A stretch of DNA of 64,000 nucleotides from Zygnema cylindricum. Lineage: Eukaryota > Streptophyta > Zygnematophyceae > Zygnematales > Zygnemataceae. Of the stretch, positions 11,326 through 24,718 are shown piece by piece. The notes beneath the pieces were generated by a model. The model had not been told where the DNA came from and did no database searches. It saw only the letters and a list, made by a program, of their open reading frames with translations. The stretch's first letter is position 1. Every line of letters begins with the position of its first letter. Location: assembly GCA_037447655.1 (NCBI GenBank), contig JBBHKE010000257.1, positions 28,667-92,666 of the forward strand, given 5' to 3'. The position numbers and the translations under genes are program-made.

Positions 11326-13270
11326 TTTTGGTTTCGTAAGGTGTTTGAGTCATTTTGCAATCCTTTTAAAGGTTTTGACAGATATTTAAGGGTTGTCAAT
11401 GGTTTCTCAAGGGCTTTTTAGTGTTTTTAAGGGTTTTCCAACGTTTTGGAGGGTTTTTGTAAAGTTTGTTAACGGTTGTTTTTTAAGGTTTTTAGGTTTT
11501 TTTCCAGTTCAAAAGTGTCTTCCTTTCCATAATTTTCATTTTTCATTTTTTTTTGTCTTTTTTGGGCTTTACAGTGTTATTAGAGTGATTCTTTTTCATA
11601 AGCGTTCAGTTATTTTTGTATTTTTTGTGGTCCTTAGTGCTTTCTATAAGGTTCTTTGATAGGGTATATTGGGTTTCCCATTTTTTTTCTAAAGTATATC
11701 GGTTATTAGAGAATTTCTTTTAGTTGCTATGGTTGTCATTTTTGCACATTTCACTTATTTTATGGAATCAAAGTTTTTTAAGGTTATTTAAAGGTATATG
11801 GGCTTTATAGGGTTTTTTTTAGGGTTTTTTATGGTTTGTTGGGGTTTTCTTTCCCCCAATTTCTCGAATATTTTGTGGCATGAGGTAAATGAAATGAGTT
11901 TTGTTGTTTTGGAAAAGTTAGTTTTATGCGTACGCGAAGCTTCATGTGTACGTCAGGTTTCATGCGTACTCAACGCAAAATTTAATTCGTAAGTACTCAC
12001 AAATTGTAGCGCTGAGGTTTGCATGGTTTCATTGATTGGGGGAGTAAATGTTTGGATAAATTAAAGCGACGTAAGGAACAAATTTAGTGGCACGGAATGC
12101 GATGGGAAATGGACGGGGATCACGAAGCGATCCGATGTGAGAAATTTGAAGTGATTGAAAATGAACCCCGACCGTAAGAAACATATTTGCGACAGCCGCA
12201 TTTATTGCAAAGGACGCGATTTCGGTACAGGCAAGTTTTGGATGGTACGGTATCACTTCGACAAAGTAGTACATAATAAATTTGAAGTGCGGACGGCGTC
12301 CGCCGATATTTTTGTGGGTGCACACTATTTATGATGATGTTTTACCAAGTGGACCGTATGTATGTGATGTCGGTTTGCTACGTGTACTTGTCGTCAAGTG
12401 ACTAAGCAAGTTGAAGCTTAGTATGCGGAATATGCTGAGGTGACGGTGAAAATATTTAAAAAAACAGAGATTTGTCTTTTTGCTAATTAGTTTATTAGTG
12501 TAGATTCATTCATTCTGACAACCTCGAATTATTCAGGTATACTCACATTAATTTAAGTAGGTGGTAGATAACGTACGATTAGTATGCCTCCGTACATTTA
12601 GTAGTGAACTCTCTGAGTATAACTTGTAGGACTTAGACTATTTTTATTATCACAACTGAGTTTATCAAAGACATGGCAGACTGTTTTTCTGCATTTTTGA
12701 CATGTTAGTGTGATCACTCTGATTATTATTTTGATGCGAAACTTTGTGAATATATTATATGATCTAGAAAATATATGTGTGTGTAGTTTCAGTCTGTTCT
12801 GTTGTTTTTGTAGAATTCTGTGAGGGGTCTACCTGGTTAGTTTGGTAAGCTGTCAGATATTTTTGGGAAACTCTGCAGCTCATATCTTTCGGATGCCTTG
12901 GTGAATTTGGCTGTAACTGTGGGAGTTTACAGTATCTAAGATATGATGCATTCTGGTGAAGTTTCAGCTGCTTTTGGTGATTGTGAAGCAATCTATGCTG
13001 TCTGAAACACAACTTTTTTTGGGGGTCGTCTGTGGTGCTTCCAAGAGTAATCCATGGCTGAAATAGGCTATGGACAACAAGTTTGAACCCTGAAAACCCT
13101 AAACACCCTAGAAAACCTTGTAAAACCCAAAAAATACAAATTTTTGTTTTTGCACAAAATTCTTTTCATTATTCGTCAATTTTTTGTATGTTTTAGTCTC
13201 TTTCAAAAACCTTGGGGTCTTCTCTAACTTTCTCAAAACTTCACGTCCTTATTATATTAACAAAAGCTCT
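11326..13270. other. No gene recognised; GT-rich then mixed sequence
   Basis: About 11330-11860 is T/G-rich on the plus strand with many GGGTTTT and AAGGTTTT words but no exact telomere array. About 12000-13270 has short open frames on both strands without recognisable motifs. I see nothing supportable here. Confidence 0.5.
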
Positions 13271-13275
13271 TAAAA

Positions 13276-13318
13276 AAATATATATATATATATACATACA
13301 TATATATATATATATATG
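13276..13318. repeat. (TA)n microsatellite
   Basis: Interrupted TA dinucleotide tract with ATACATACA in the middle. Confidence 0.9.
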
Positions 13319-13865
13319 CTGTTTTACAACCACCGTTGCAGGAGGAGAACCAACAGTAGTAGTGGAAGTAGACATTAAAAACAACAGAAGCTATCAAAAC
13401 ACACACTCAACAGCCAACTTTGATCCAACACAAAATATGACTCAAAAGACCAATATGCCTCAAACTTGTCACAGTGATACAAAACTTATTAAACTAACAA
13501 TTCCCAAAATTGTAGCCCAAATGACTCAGTAAACCATAACATATGTTGTTTGGAAGTTACCCAAAAATTGCTCTTAGAACATTATATTCCCAAAACAGGA
13601 TCATTCAAATTTGACCAAGTCCTAAACTATATACTCACAGTGAGTATCTACTAGTCTTCACTAATTCGGGCTACTGTACTAAAGTACTATCCTGACTTAC
13701 GACAAAGTATCCAGCCTGTACTTTACTGAACCGTGCGTTTTTCGGGCTTTGTGAACCTGAGCTGTCGGTTTCGCGCACTTTTATGGATCCACGTCGCCCC
13801 CCCATTATCATTTCGTTTTACGACGCGCCGCGCCGCGCGGCCGTAAAAATGTATATATATATACG

Positions 13866-13945
13866 ATTAGCGTTTTTTATTATTTGTGTTTTTTTTATTA
13901 AAAAAAAAAACACAAACACATAGTAAAAAACCCTAAACGTGCAAA
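13866..13945. repeat. AT-rich inverted repeat (hairpin)
   Basis: TTAGCGTTTTTTATTATTTG on the left is matched by the inverse of TAGTAAAAAACCCTAAACG on the right, with the central TGTGTTTTTTTT pairing to AAAAAAAAAACACA. The imperfect stem is about 35 bp per arm. It resembles a short foldback element. Confidence 0.5.
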
Positions 13946-14069
13946 CCCTAACTAGATACCCGGTAGTATTTTGTAATGGTGAAACTTACGGCGCATTTAG
14001 CACGGTGGAACGAGGGTTCACAGGGTTCACCATACCGGGGAAACATGTAAGGAACCCTGTCTGTACTGT

Positions 14070-14584
14070 ACACCGTCAATCGCTATTAGAGTAAAGGAAT
14101 AAATAGCGTAAACAAAATTTGTGCCACCAACACTAATCGGGAATTATTGTTTTTTGGAAAAATATATATATACTAATTAATCCCTTACTGTAATTTGGGT
14201 TGTCCTGAATAATAAATACCCGCCCTTTCAATGTTTACATTAATATGTGTATTCGTACAAAATCTGACAATTCGTACGCCGTCGCGCTATTCACACGGTC
14301 GACGGACGAACATATGAGAACGTGATTGTTTTCGACGAGTTTGCGTCTCTTTCTTCCAGTGCACATTCACATGTGTGCGCAATAATGTTAAGTGTCTTTT
14401 TAAGTTTTTATGCCTTTGTAATTCAAAAAGTACCATTTTGTACGGAAATACCCTGTCGGTACGCCGCACTATTTCCATCGCAGTGTACTTCCATTATTAA
14501 CTCTATTTGAAAAAAACCCCTAATTAGAATAGTGGAAAAAATAGATTTAAGGATTGTAAAAGGGCACCGAATTAGCGTTATTTA
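14070..14584. mobile_element. MITE, TA-flanked CACCG-type, long form (interrupted)
   Basis: Starts TGTACACCGTCAATCGCTATTAG, like the other CACCG-type MITEs in this window. The body (ATTCGTACGCCGTC, TTTTGTACGGAAAT) is related to 35214-35756. Its right end is not seen, because sequence near 14584 passes directly into the TTA-flanked element starting at 14585. Confidence 0.45.
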
Positions 14585-15120
14585 GGGTGCGTCTCTATGT
14601 ACTTCAAACTTAGATATTTTTTTTTGTTTTTTAGCGCAGATCCGGCGGACCCGGATTTCGGGTGTCCCTATGTGTACCAAACGAAATTGTCACTTAAGGG
14701 CGTGACGATTGTATACGTCGACAATGCCAGTGACGGCTGTCAACGTCTACAATCTGTGATGACGCACGTTATTTTTCGTAACTGCTTGTGACGTCGCGTG
14801 ATTTTTCGTGACATTGTAGACCTACCGCCCTCCAGCCTGTGCCGTTTCACGGTTGAAGAAGATGCGTTTTGCCTTTGCGTCTATTTTCGGCTGCACGTGA
14901 AATGGCATCGGAACCTTGAGACCCCTACAAAAAAAACTCCCGTACCGGATGGAAACGGACAAAACAAAACAAATTGTGTACTTCTCTTTGTCGTATTAAA
15001 CAAAAACGGACAAAACATAGCGAATCGTGTACACTTCCACGTCGCTTGAAATCGTTTGAATTTTTTGAACAAAACATTACACGTGCGAATACGTGTTCCT
15101 ATTTTTTCATAGAAAATCCC
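14585..15120 (+). mobile_element. PIF/Harbinger-like element, left part only
   Basis: TTA precedes GGGTGCGTCTCTATGTACT, the same terminal repeat as the intact element at 38378-39144. The body matches it for about 500 bp (AGCGCAGATCCGGCGGACCC, GTGACATTGTAGAC, CGTGTTCCTATTT). The right end is missing; the TATG microsatellite begins where similarity stops. Confidence 0.6.
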
Positions 15121-15132
15121 TAATTTTAAAAC

Positions 15133-15635
15133 TATATATATATATGTATATATATGCGTATATATATATATATGTATATATATATGTATGTATATATGTA
15201 TGTATTTATGTATATAGTATATATATATATGCATATATATATGTTTGTATATATAAATCTACATGTTTATGTATATACATATGTATATATATGTCTATGT
15301 ACATATATCTATATGTATATGTATATATATATATGTATATGTAAATGTATATATATATGTATATATATATGTATATGTATATATGTATGTATATAAATAT
15401 GTATATATATATGTATATATATATATGTATATGTATATATGTATGTATATAAATATGTATAAATATATGTATATGTATATGTATATATATGTGTATATAT
15501 TTGTATATGTATGTATATGTATGTATATATATATTTTATATATATATATATATATGTATATGTGTATGTATATGTATATATGTATATATGTATATATATA
15601 TGTATACGTATATGTATATATGTATATGTATATGA

Positions 15636-15669
<34 letters not shown>

Positions 15670-15672
15670 GTA
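15133..15672. repeat. TATG/TATA-rich microsatellite, about 540 bp
   Basis: Almost entirely ATATATGTAT-type sequence. Long Tyr/Ile/Met-rich frames on both strands are artefacts of this composition. Confidence 0.9.
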
Positions 15673-15827
15673 TTTTTTTGTATTCTCATAAATATTTTTT
15701 TAAGTATAAGAGGTGAGATTTACAAGATCTTTTATTAATATTATTATATTTTAACATAATATATTTTATTTTATTTTATTTCTATACTTTATTGTTTTCC
15801 TCTTATTTTTTTCCTTAGGGTTTTTGA

Positions 15828-15839
15828 GAGGGAGAGAGA

Positions 15840-15896
<57 letters not shown>

Positions 15897-16025
15897 AGGG
15901 AAAGGCAGAGGGAGAGGGAGAGGGAGAGGGAGAGGGAGAGGGAGAGGGAGAGGGCGAGGAAAAGGGTGAGGGAGAGGGCGAGGGAGAGGGAGAGGGAGAG
16001 GGAAAGCGAGAGGGGGAGGGAGAGG

Positions 16026-16066
<41 letters not shown>

Positions 16067-16068
16067 AG

Positions 16069-16103
<35 letters not shown>

Positions 16104-16730
16104 GAGGGTGTGCGAGAGCAAGAAATAGAAAACGAGGGGGAGTGAGAGAGAAGGGAAAATGGTGAGGGAGGGCGAGGGAGGGAGAGGGAGGGTGTGAGAG
16201 AGAAGGAAATAGAAAATGAGGGAGAGAGAGAGAAGGGAAAAGAGTGACATAAGGTCAGGGAGAAAGAGGAAGAGAGAGAGAGAGAGTTAGAGAGAGAGGA
16301 GTGGGATAGAGAGAGCGAGGGAAAGAAAGTTGGAGAGAAATAGAGGGAGAGAGAGAGAGAGGCGGGGAGAGAGAGACGAAGCGAGAGATGAAGAGATAGG
16401 GGGAGAGAGGGAGAAAGACAAAGGGAGCGAGACAGATATAGAGAGCGGGGGAGAGAGGGGAGAGAGATGGAGATATAGAGGGAGAAAGGGAAAAAGTGAG
16501 AGAGAGGAAAGATGGAGTGGAGAGAGAGGGAGATAGTGAGAGGAGGGAGATAGAGGTAGAGAGGAGAGTGAAGGAGAGAGGGATAGAGAGCGAGAGGGAG
16601 TAAGAGGTTGAGAGAGAGGGAGAGAGTGAAAGGGCGAGAGAAAGGGATGGGGAGAGAGTTTGAGGGGGAGGGGGAAAGAGAGAGAGATAGAGAGAGAGAG
16701 AGGGAGAGAGAGAGAGAGAGAGACTCTTTC
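15828..16730. repeat. Polypurine (GAGA/GAGGGA) tract, about 900 bp
   Basis: The plus strand is almost pure purine: (GA)n, (GAGGGA)n and a run of G near 16095. Frames reading (RE)n, (GE)n or (SL)n come from it and are not genes. Such tracts can form triplex (H-DNA) structures. Confidence 0.9.
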
Positions 16731-18335
16731 CACCTTCAAGGGTGCCAATCCGAGTGTGTCTTCACCTTGTCTCGTCACTGCTTTTTTTTCCTTTTGGTTC
16801 CCACTTTGTGTCATTACTTAGATACCCCGACCACTTCATGATGTGTTTATTCTCGACCCACGGCCACGCTTAACCTCGCGATAAACGCGAATCTTTTTAA
16901 TCATTTTTTTCACTTTTGTTTCAAATTCATCTCTAACCATAAGATGTTGTGTAGTGGGTTCTTACCTCCCTCCACTTTTCCAACGTTCAAGCGTACTCAC
17001 ATAGAATGTTAATTCTCAAAGTATAACAAGACTTCATCAAAAAGCTCAATGGTAAACCGTTTGAGACTTTGGGAACAATATTTGGCGGCTATAACAAAAT
17101 TTAGAAACCACATGTTGATGGATGGAAGCAAAAGGGAAAAGCGAGGCAATAGAAGCGAAGATGTAAGGACATCCTAAGAAGCAACAACCACTAGTGGAAA
17201 GACACAAAGTAGTAGGGAGTTCAAGTTCATTATGTTGCTCATTCTCCGGATGTGCTTTTATAATGTGTATAGGAAGCATTCAAACAAGGAAACACGGTAA
17301 AGTAGAACAAGTAGCGAGAGAAGAGAATAAACAATGCGAGAAGAGAAAAGAATAGTGGAAAGAAACGATTAGAAGTAATGAGTGAAATTGAAGTGTAAAG
17401 CCTTCCGATGTACGCTTTTCACGGGTTCTCGAATGCCATGAGCATCCTTCTGGCAAACGAGAAGTGAGCTTTAGTTTTTCTAGAAGCACGTCTGCAAAGG
17501 TAAGACAAAGAGGCAACTTGGCGATTTTGGGAATTACGTTTTTTCCTTGAATTCCTCACGTTGTATCAAGATTTTAAATTGTTTTCGTGTCAGATCGGGG
17601 AACCTCAATCCTTGTTATCGCGTAACGATATTGCGTGCTATAGTATGATATCATTGTTATGTGTAGCAATGTTTTATGCATAATTACGCGTCTGGTAATA
17701 TTTTCACAGTTTTTCACCAATGATTGCGCGCATGCTGTAGTAAAGTAAACTTGTAAAAGGACAATAACGACAATTTTGAGTTCCAAATTACTATTGTGCT
17801 CATGTAGCATATGTGTAGTTGACTGTGGGACATGTAATATGTGACTTCAAGTTTAAATTGGTCAGATTTGCAAAAAGTCATTTGAATTGTTAAGAATTAT
17901 TCACTACTTTGACGTCGAGTAATAATATGGCTACATCTTCACTAATTGTGACTAATTTTAATTTTGGTTTTGCACTGGTTGTGTATCCAATGCGGTGATT
18001 GATGAGAAACCAATAAAACATCAAAAATCAATTGCAAAATTAAAACCTCATATCGAGTATTGCGAAATTGTCCGAGATGGACATCACTACCCACCACCTT
18101 TCATCATACAATATGTAAAACAAAGAAACCGCTTGACATAGTACACAATTGCCATAAAAATGGTCGGTGCAAGAAGATTGACGTGCAACAAATCTACGAC
18201 CAAAAATGCTCGACATCTAGTTATGAAACGGCCAAACTTGGGGTGCTTGGCATGACATGGGTGCAGTATTTTGTGTCGTATTGTACGTATGAAAGCATTG
18301 GGTGCACGACAACTACGACAATTGATAATGGCAAC
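16731..18335. other. No gene recognised
   Basis: Unique-looking sequence with only short open frames on both strands and no motif I recognise. It ends where the ATGACG array begins. Confidence 0.45.
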
Positions 18336-20010
18336 GATGAAGATGATGTGACAATGAGAGTGACGATGATAGTGACGATGACGATGATGATGACAATGAT
18401 GATGACGATGACGATGACGTGACGGTGACAGTGACGTTGATAGCGACGATGATGATGATGATGACAATGATCATGACGGTGACGATGACGATGACGTGAC
18501 GGTGACAGTGACGATGATAGTGACGATGACGATGTTGATGACGATGATGATGACGATGACGATGACGATGACATGACGGTGACAATGACGTTGATAGTGA
18601 CGATGACGGTGATGATGACGTTGATGATGACGATGATGATAGAGATGAGGATTACGTTATAGTGATAGTGACGATGAAGATGACGATGACGATGACCTGA
18701 CGGTGACGATGACGATGACGATGACTTGATGGTGACGATGACGATGACATGACGGTGACAGTGAGGATGATAGTGAGATGACGATGATGGTGACGATGAT
18801 GATGACGATGATGACGGAGATGACGATTACGTGACAGTGACAGTGACGATGACGATGACGTGACGGCTACAACGACTATGATGGTGAGGATGATGATGAC
18901 GGTGATGATGACGATGATGATGGCGACGACGATGATGATGACGATGACGATGACGTGACGGTGACGATGACGATGATGGTGACGATGACGATGACGTGAA
19001 GGTTGTAGTGACGATGATGATTGATGATGATGATGACGATGATGATGACGATGACGATGATGATGATGATGACGTGACAGTGACAATGACGCTGATAGAG
19101 ATGATGTCAATGATGACGATGACAATGATGATAACGACGATGATGACGTGACGGTGACGGTGACGGTGACGATGACGATGACGAGACAGTAACGGTTAAT
19201 AGTGACGTTCGATGATGATGACAATGATGACCATGACGACGATGTGATGTTGATGAAGATGACATGACGGTGACGATGACGATGATGATGACGATGATGA
19301 TGATGATGACGATGATGATAACGTGACTTTGACAATGACGATGATGATGACGTTGACGACGATGTTACGGTGACGATGCCGATGACGTGACGGTGACAGT
19401 GACGTTGCTAGTGACGTTCGATGATGATGACGATGATGGTGACATGACGGTGACGATGATGATGACGATGATGATGACGATGACTATGATGATGATGATT
19501 ACTATGATGATGACGATGACGATGACGTGATGGTGACGATGAAGATGACGTGACGGTGACGATGACGATGAAGTGACGATGACGATGATGATGACGATGA
19601 TGGTGATGATAATGACGATGACGTGACGTGACGATGATGATGGCGATTGTGATGATGATGACAACGCTGATGATGATGACGTGACGATGATGGTGGCGAT
19701 TATGATGATGATGATGACGATGCTGATGATGATGACGTGACGGCGACAGTGATGATGACAGTGACAATGATGATGATGATGACGATGGCGTGACGGTGGA
19801 AGTGAGGTTGGTAGTGACGATCGATGATGATGATGACGATGATGACGATAATGACGATGATGACGATGACGATGATGACGATGATGACGATGATGACAGT
19901 GACGTGACGGTGACGATGATGGTGACGATTATGTTGACGATGATGAAAACGATGAAAAGGACGATGATGTGACAGTAGCGTGACGTAGCAAAGACAATGA
20001 TGATGACAGT
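18336..20010. repeat. ATGACG/ATGATG-type array, about 1.7 kb
   Basis: Consists of GATGACG, GATGATG, GTGACGGTGACAGTGACG and related words, with higher-order blocks ending ACGTGACGGTGACAGTGACG. Frames translate to His/Arg, Ser-rich, Val/Ile/Thr-rich or poly-Asp products on either strand, as expected for a repeat. No start context or flanking exon supports a gene. Confidence 0.9.
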
Positions 20011-20736
20011 TAAAGGACAATGACGATGATGGACCCATAAAATAAACATTCTCATTTTTTTCGAAATCCATCAAAGATCCACATTTCCAGAGTGAGCGAA
20101 AGATTTGATGACAGTAAGAAAGAGTAAACTTCCAAAATATGTTACATTAGTGTCAAAAAAAGTCGGTAAAAATTTAGATGCTTATTTTTGTGACACTAAG
20201 AGAACAAAATACATTCGCCTAACAATACTACGGGAACCAAAAATCAAGCTAAGAAAACAAAAAACCAAAGTACATGAGCTTTGATAGTATGTGTTCCTTG
20301 ACTCCTTCCAATTCAAATGAGACTGGCCCAAGTCAAAAAACTCTATCAAAAACCTCGTTCTTTCAATACTACCCTTTTCTTCTTTCAAATAACACTTCCC
20401 TTCCTCCCCCAGTCGGCCGCGAGCATCAGCAACCAAAAAAAAATTATGCGACAAAAAAACACTCCGAAAATCTTCCTATAACCTTTTTGTTTTAAACAGT
20501 TTTTCTTTACTTCAAGATTTTTTTTTACTATGTACGGTCACAATACATCATTTTTCCTCGTTCCCTTACTTTAAACGAACGATACTACTATTTGAACAAC
20601 GAGAGTTTCTACATCCGGTTGGAAAAACTAATCGTTTTTTTCTTTTTCTTTTTTGTTTGTTTTGTTTGTTTTCGGGATAAAAACAGCCGTAGTTATTGCT
20701 ATTCTTATTATTATTACTATTACTATTACTCTTATA
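20011..20736 (-). other. 3' flank of the ANTH-kinase gene
   Basis: Directly downstream (minus strand) of the kinase stop codon at 20737. It includes AT-rich runs and TAATAATAA tracts suited to a 3' UTR, but no polyadenylation site can be fixed. No other gene recognised. Confidence 0.4.
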
Positions 20737-20922
20737 CTATTTTACAGAGATTGTTTGATTTGCGAGAGAGTTCTGCATTCCTACGAGTCTTTCGATGATT
20801 TGCGCAAAACTTGGGCGCCGATGAGAATCGTTTTGCCAGCAATCTGTGACGAGCTGTCGATAGGACGGGAGACAGCTGTCAGGCAACGGAGGCCTCTCTC
20901 CACGGTCCACGGCACGCATGAT
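20737..20922 (-). CDS. ANTH-kinase exon 9: kinase C-terminus and stop
   Basis: Acceptor TTGTACAG, then [18 protein letters not shown] and [19 protein letters not shown]: the terminal RP.F motif of protein kinases. Only about 15 residues follow before the TAG at 20739-20737, so there is no C-terminal extension. Confidence 0.9.
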   Translation of the reverse strand: MMRAVDRGERPPLPDSCLPSYRQLVTDCWQNDSHRRPSFAQIIERLVGMQNSLANQTISVK

Positions 20923-23900
20923 CTGTACAAAACGATAAAATCGAAAAAAACAGAGAGTATCGAAAAACAGAGAAAAGCGAAAAAAATGGGAAGGTCAGTA
21001 CTTTGACGCTTTTACGAAGCAAAAGACAAAGCTGGCCGAAAAACAAGAGAAGTTGAGTAAATGAAGTGGCTACACCGTGAATTGCTATAAAAAACCAAAC
21101 AAAAGTGAAGAAACACAGACAAAACCGAAAAAAACACAAAAACGAGAAGGTGGTCAGTAGTTCGACGAAGCAAAAGACGAAGCAGGTTAAAAAAAAAAGA
21201 TTAGGCAAGTAAATAAATTGACTACACCATGAACCGTTATTAGAGTCAATAAATTATAAGAGTAGGGTTTCTATTAGTGTTTTAAACTATAGGTCAGTTT
21301 CGAACGATATGGGTATTTTCAAACCGTTTTAAGAAACATCGTAAACAATCGGTATTATGAACGCACTTTTGTGGTCAGAGGGCATAAACCGGCACCAACA
21401 TTAGTGTTATTAAAGCTAATAACGACTAACAGTGTAGAAAGATGATAGAATGGAAAAACAACATGAAGACTTCTAAACATGACGGTTGGACAGCAATTCT
21501 CTCAAAAAAGACAATTTCCAAAAAACGAATTTAGCCAATACAGGCTTTTCCAGACTGGAAACAGCTAGTTTTTTGAATTTTAGGTGGCAAACATAAATAG
21601 TGTAAACAAGGGTTTCCGGTTTGAATCTGAAAAGTGACTGTAATGTAATGTGACCTGCGAGTTTTCACATTTATTTTTAGGAAATGGAAATTCATCCAAA
21701 ATCGTAACAGTTACTGAGAAAATGTAAGCTTGAATACACCTACGTCTCAAAAAAGGCAAGAAAAGTTCAAGAAAGGCTTAAAAATAAAATGTATACAAAA
21801 GACATTCTGCATTCCTCAACTTAGTGTGAAGACACATTTTGAGTAGGTTTTCATTTCAAATTGGATGAAATGTAAACGTCATGTTCAACAAACTGTTTTG
21901 AATGGGCATATGTTTGTTCATCTAAATGTACATAGTATATGTATATAGTATTATAGCGGCTGTTCAATTGCATTACAATAAAGCCATAAACACTTAAAAA
22001 AATATGAGCATACTTCAACTGATTTTCATTCCACACACCTGGATGCGACATCCATACAAGGATTGAAAATCGGCATGGTGACGATTTTTGCAATCATTTG
22101 AAATAATTTTAAAGTATAACATTTTTGTTTGTTTTCAATTGGAAATAATTTTTCAGCCTACCAAAAGCCAAACGCATTGCACTTTCTGTTTGTTGACTAG
22201 CGCTTGATTTCTCCGTGCACTATAGACTTGTAATCAAGGTTACAGAGCACAAAAACAATCACAAGAATGTAACACTTGTTCAGATATGACTAAAAGTTTG
22301 GAAGGACAGAAATAGGAAGACAAGAAACGATGTTTGTAACAGAAATTACCAAAATATGTGATGTTTATCTTTAATATATCTCTTATACACGCCGCTTCTG
22401 ATATAAAACAATTCTAGTATTAGTGCTTGAACCAACCTAAACCGGCTCAGTTTAACTGACCCTTCACTCAAAGTCTCCAAATGCCAGATTGTGTATCGGT
22501 AGCCATTTGCCGAAAACCGATATGCCCATTTCTTTGGCCTACCGATAATCGATATATTGGCGCGATATATCGGTACCGGTGTTATTGCGATAAAAAACAG
22601 ATAAATATCGGTTTTTTATTGCGATAACACCGGTTCGATAACTACCGGCAATAATTGTACGTTTAACAACGTACAGCTGTACGGTTTATTCCACGTACGG
22701 AACAGATTGTCATACGTGTATTATGAAATACTATTATATAGCGTGCTATACTTTTTTCCAATTATCGCCGATAAGGAATTTGTTGGTCTCGGAGCGATAT
22801 ATCGAGACCCCTCACCGTTCAATAACCAATAACTATCGGTTCAGTTTTATCGCAATAAGTTTTTACCCGATACACAACACTACCAGATGCAATCGATGGT
22901 GGACTTCTTAGGCTAATGCCTTATTTTCCAAAACTACACCATACATTACATGATTCCCTACAAGTTTTTGTCTTTCATAACCAATTCTGTTAACCGATTA
23001 TACCAAACTTCACAGTGCCACGTAAACATTTCTGCAATAAAAGCAAACACCGAGACCGTTTGCCGCCCACTACCAAAAACGCTGCTGTAAGAAATTTCGG
23101 AACTCCTTACATCACACTGTTCTCAATTCACCATCCACTCTAATTGAAGTGAGGGATAAAAAGTACCTCGAGTGAGAGATAAAAAGTACCTGCATCGGGT
23201 GGCACCCCTTAAAAGGCTCATCCCGGGTGATGAGTTCCCAAAGCACGACTCCAAAACTGTACACATCGGCCTTCTCGTTGTAAGGCTGGTTGTCCAAAAC
23301 CTCAGGGGCCATCCAGCCCCAAGTTCCCACCTGCCTCCATCCAGAAAAAAAAACATAATCTATTAGCCCACAGTATGTACAAAGTAACACTAACAATGAA
23401 CTCAGGAGCCCTATACCCAAAGTTCCCACCTCGTACAGTTCATTACCTACGTATACTGTATGCAGAAAAAACCCTCCCTTGTCTACCTACCTTAAACATG
23501 TATGTAATGATTTTTCATGTTGAAACCAATCTAAATGCATCATTTCCTTTCAATACATTCACTTTCTCCCTTCCCAAGACCCATCTCCCTCAATTACCTC
23601 ACTCCATTGCCTCCTATCCCTCTGCTTCTCCCTCCCCCTCCCCCTCTCCTCCCTCTCCCTTTCCCTCTCCCTCTCTCGTTTATCATAGCAGGAGATATTG
23701 TGGAGATGACATTATGATAATCACTTTTCTATTGATCAAAGAAGTGTGGGTGATACCTTTGCTCATTCTATCTCTCACTGTACAAGACTTTTGACTTTAC
23801 ATGTCAACATAAAAGGTCCATTCAAAAAAATTGTGCAAGAATAAAAAAACCCATCATTAAATTTGAGGTTTTCCCAACGCTTTCACCACTTGAGGGCTTT

Positions 23901-24687
23901 CCATACCTGAGTATGAGCATAGGAGTTCGCTTTAGTAAGAGCCAAACCAAAATCGGAGACTTTTATATGCCAGTCAGCGTCCACAAGAAGGTTTACCGAT
24001 TTTAAATCTCGATGGACAATAGGAGGACTGTCACACACAAAAAAAGAGGAACCACAGAAAAACAATTAAATAAAATAATAAGACCCATCTCCGATCAATC
24101 TCCACCATTCAAGGCTCCCTCAAACGTCGTCACAATTCTTGCAATAACCCATACCACTTTGAAACATCATCGTTCTTTTTTGTAGACGTCACCAGTTGTC
24201 ACAAGTTTTGTAGTCGTCTACAACAGTCACAAGTTTTACCCACTATTTCCTACCACCAACATATCATCCACAACACTTTTAAAGATCATTGATGGTGTTC
24301 CTCCACATAAACAACTAATTAAATCGCCCCTGGTATCTGTCATAGGTATCCCTCTCCAGCTCCTACTACCCCAAACCAAATCTCCTCACTATTCATCTCA
24401 CTATTTCATCACAATTTGCATCATTTTCTTTCCGCCTTTCTACCTCTCCCCCTCCCCTTTTCCCTCCCCTCCAATCCACATATATACTATTTTTAATTTG
24501 ATGTAAACTGCTTTTAATTATGGAAAAAAAAAATCGCAAACCGACAGATTTTGTCCAATATGGCTACAACGTCTGCCCATTCCTATATGTGTGTGTGCCA
24601 TAAAGTGAGACCCTTCTCCTCTTTCCCTGCCCCCTCGCCCCTCCCCCTTCCCCCTCCCCCTTCCCTCTCCCCCTTCCCTCTCCCCCT

Positions 24688-24718
<31 letters not shown>

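Noticed and set aside
11330-11860. Interstitial telomere repeat
   Set aside because: GGGTTTT-rich words are irregular; no run of TTTAGGG units was found.
12029-12325. 98-codon minus-strand open frame
   Set aside because: No motif, an overlapping alternative frame is also open, and no splice or start context supports it.
15093-16814. Tyr/Ile/Met-rich and (Arg-Glu)n or (Ser-Leu)n open frames
   Set aside because: Artefacts of the TATG microsatellite and the polypurine tract.
18313-20074. Long His/Arg-, Ser- and Val/Ile-rich open frames on the minus strand
   Set aside because: They are all produced by the ATGACG-type array; every frame on both strands is open for the same reason and none has a plausible start, domain or splice context.
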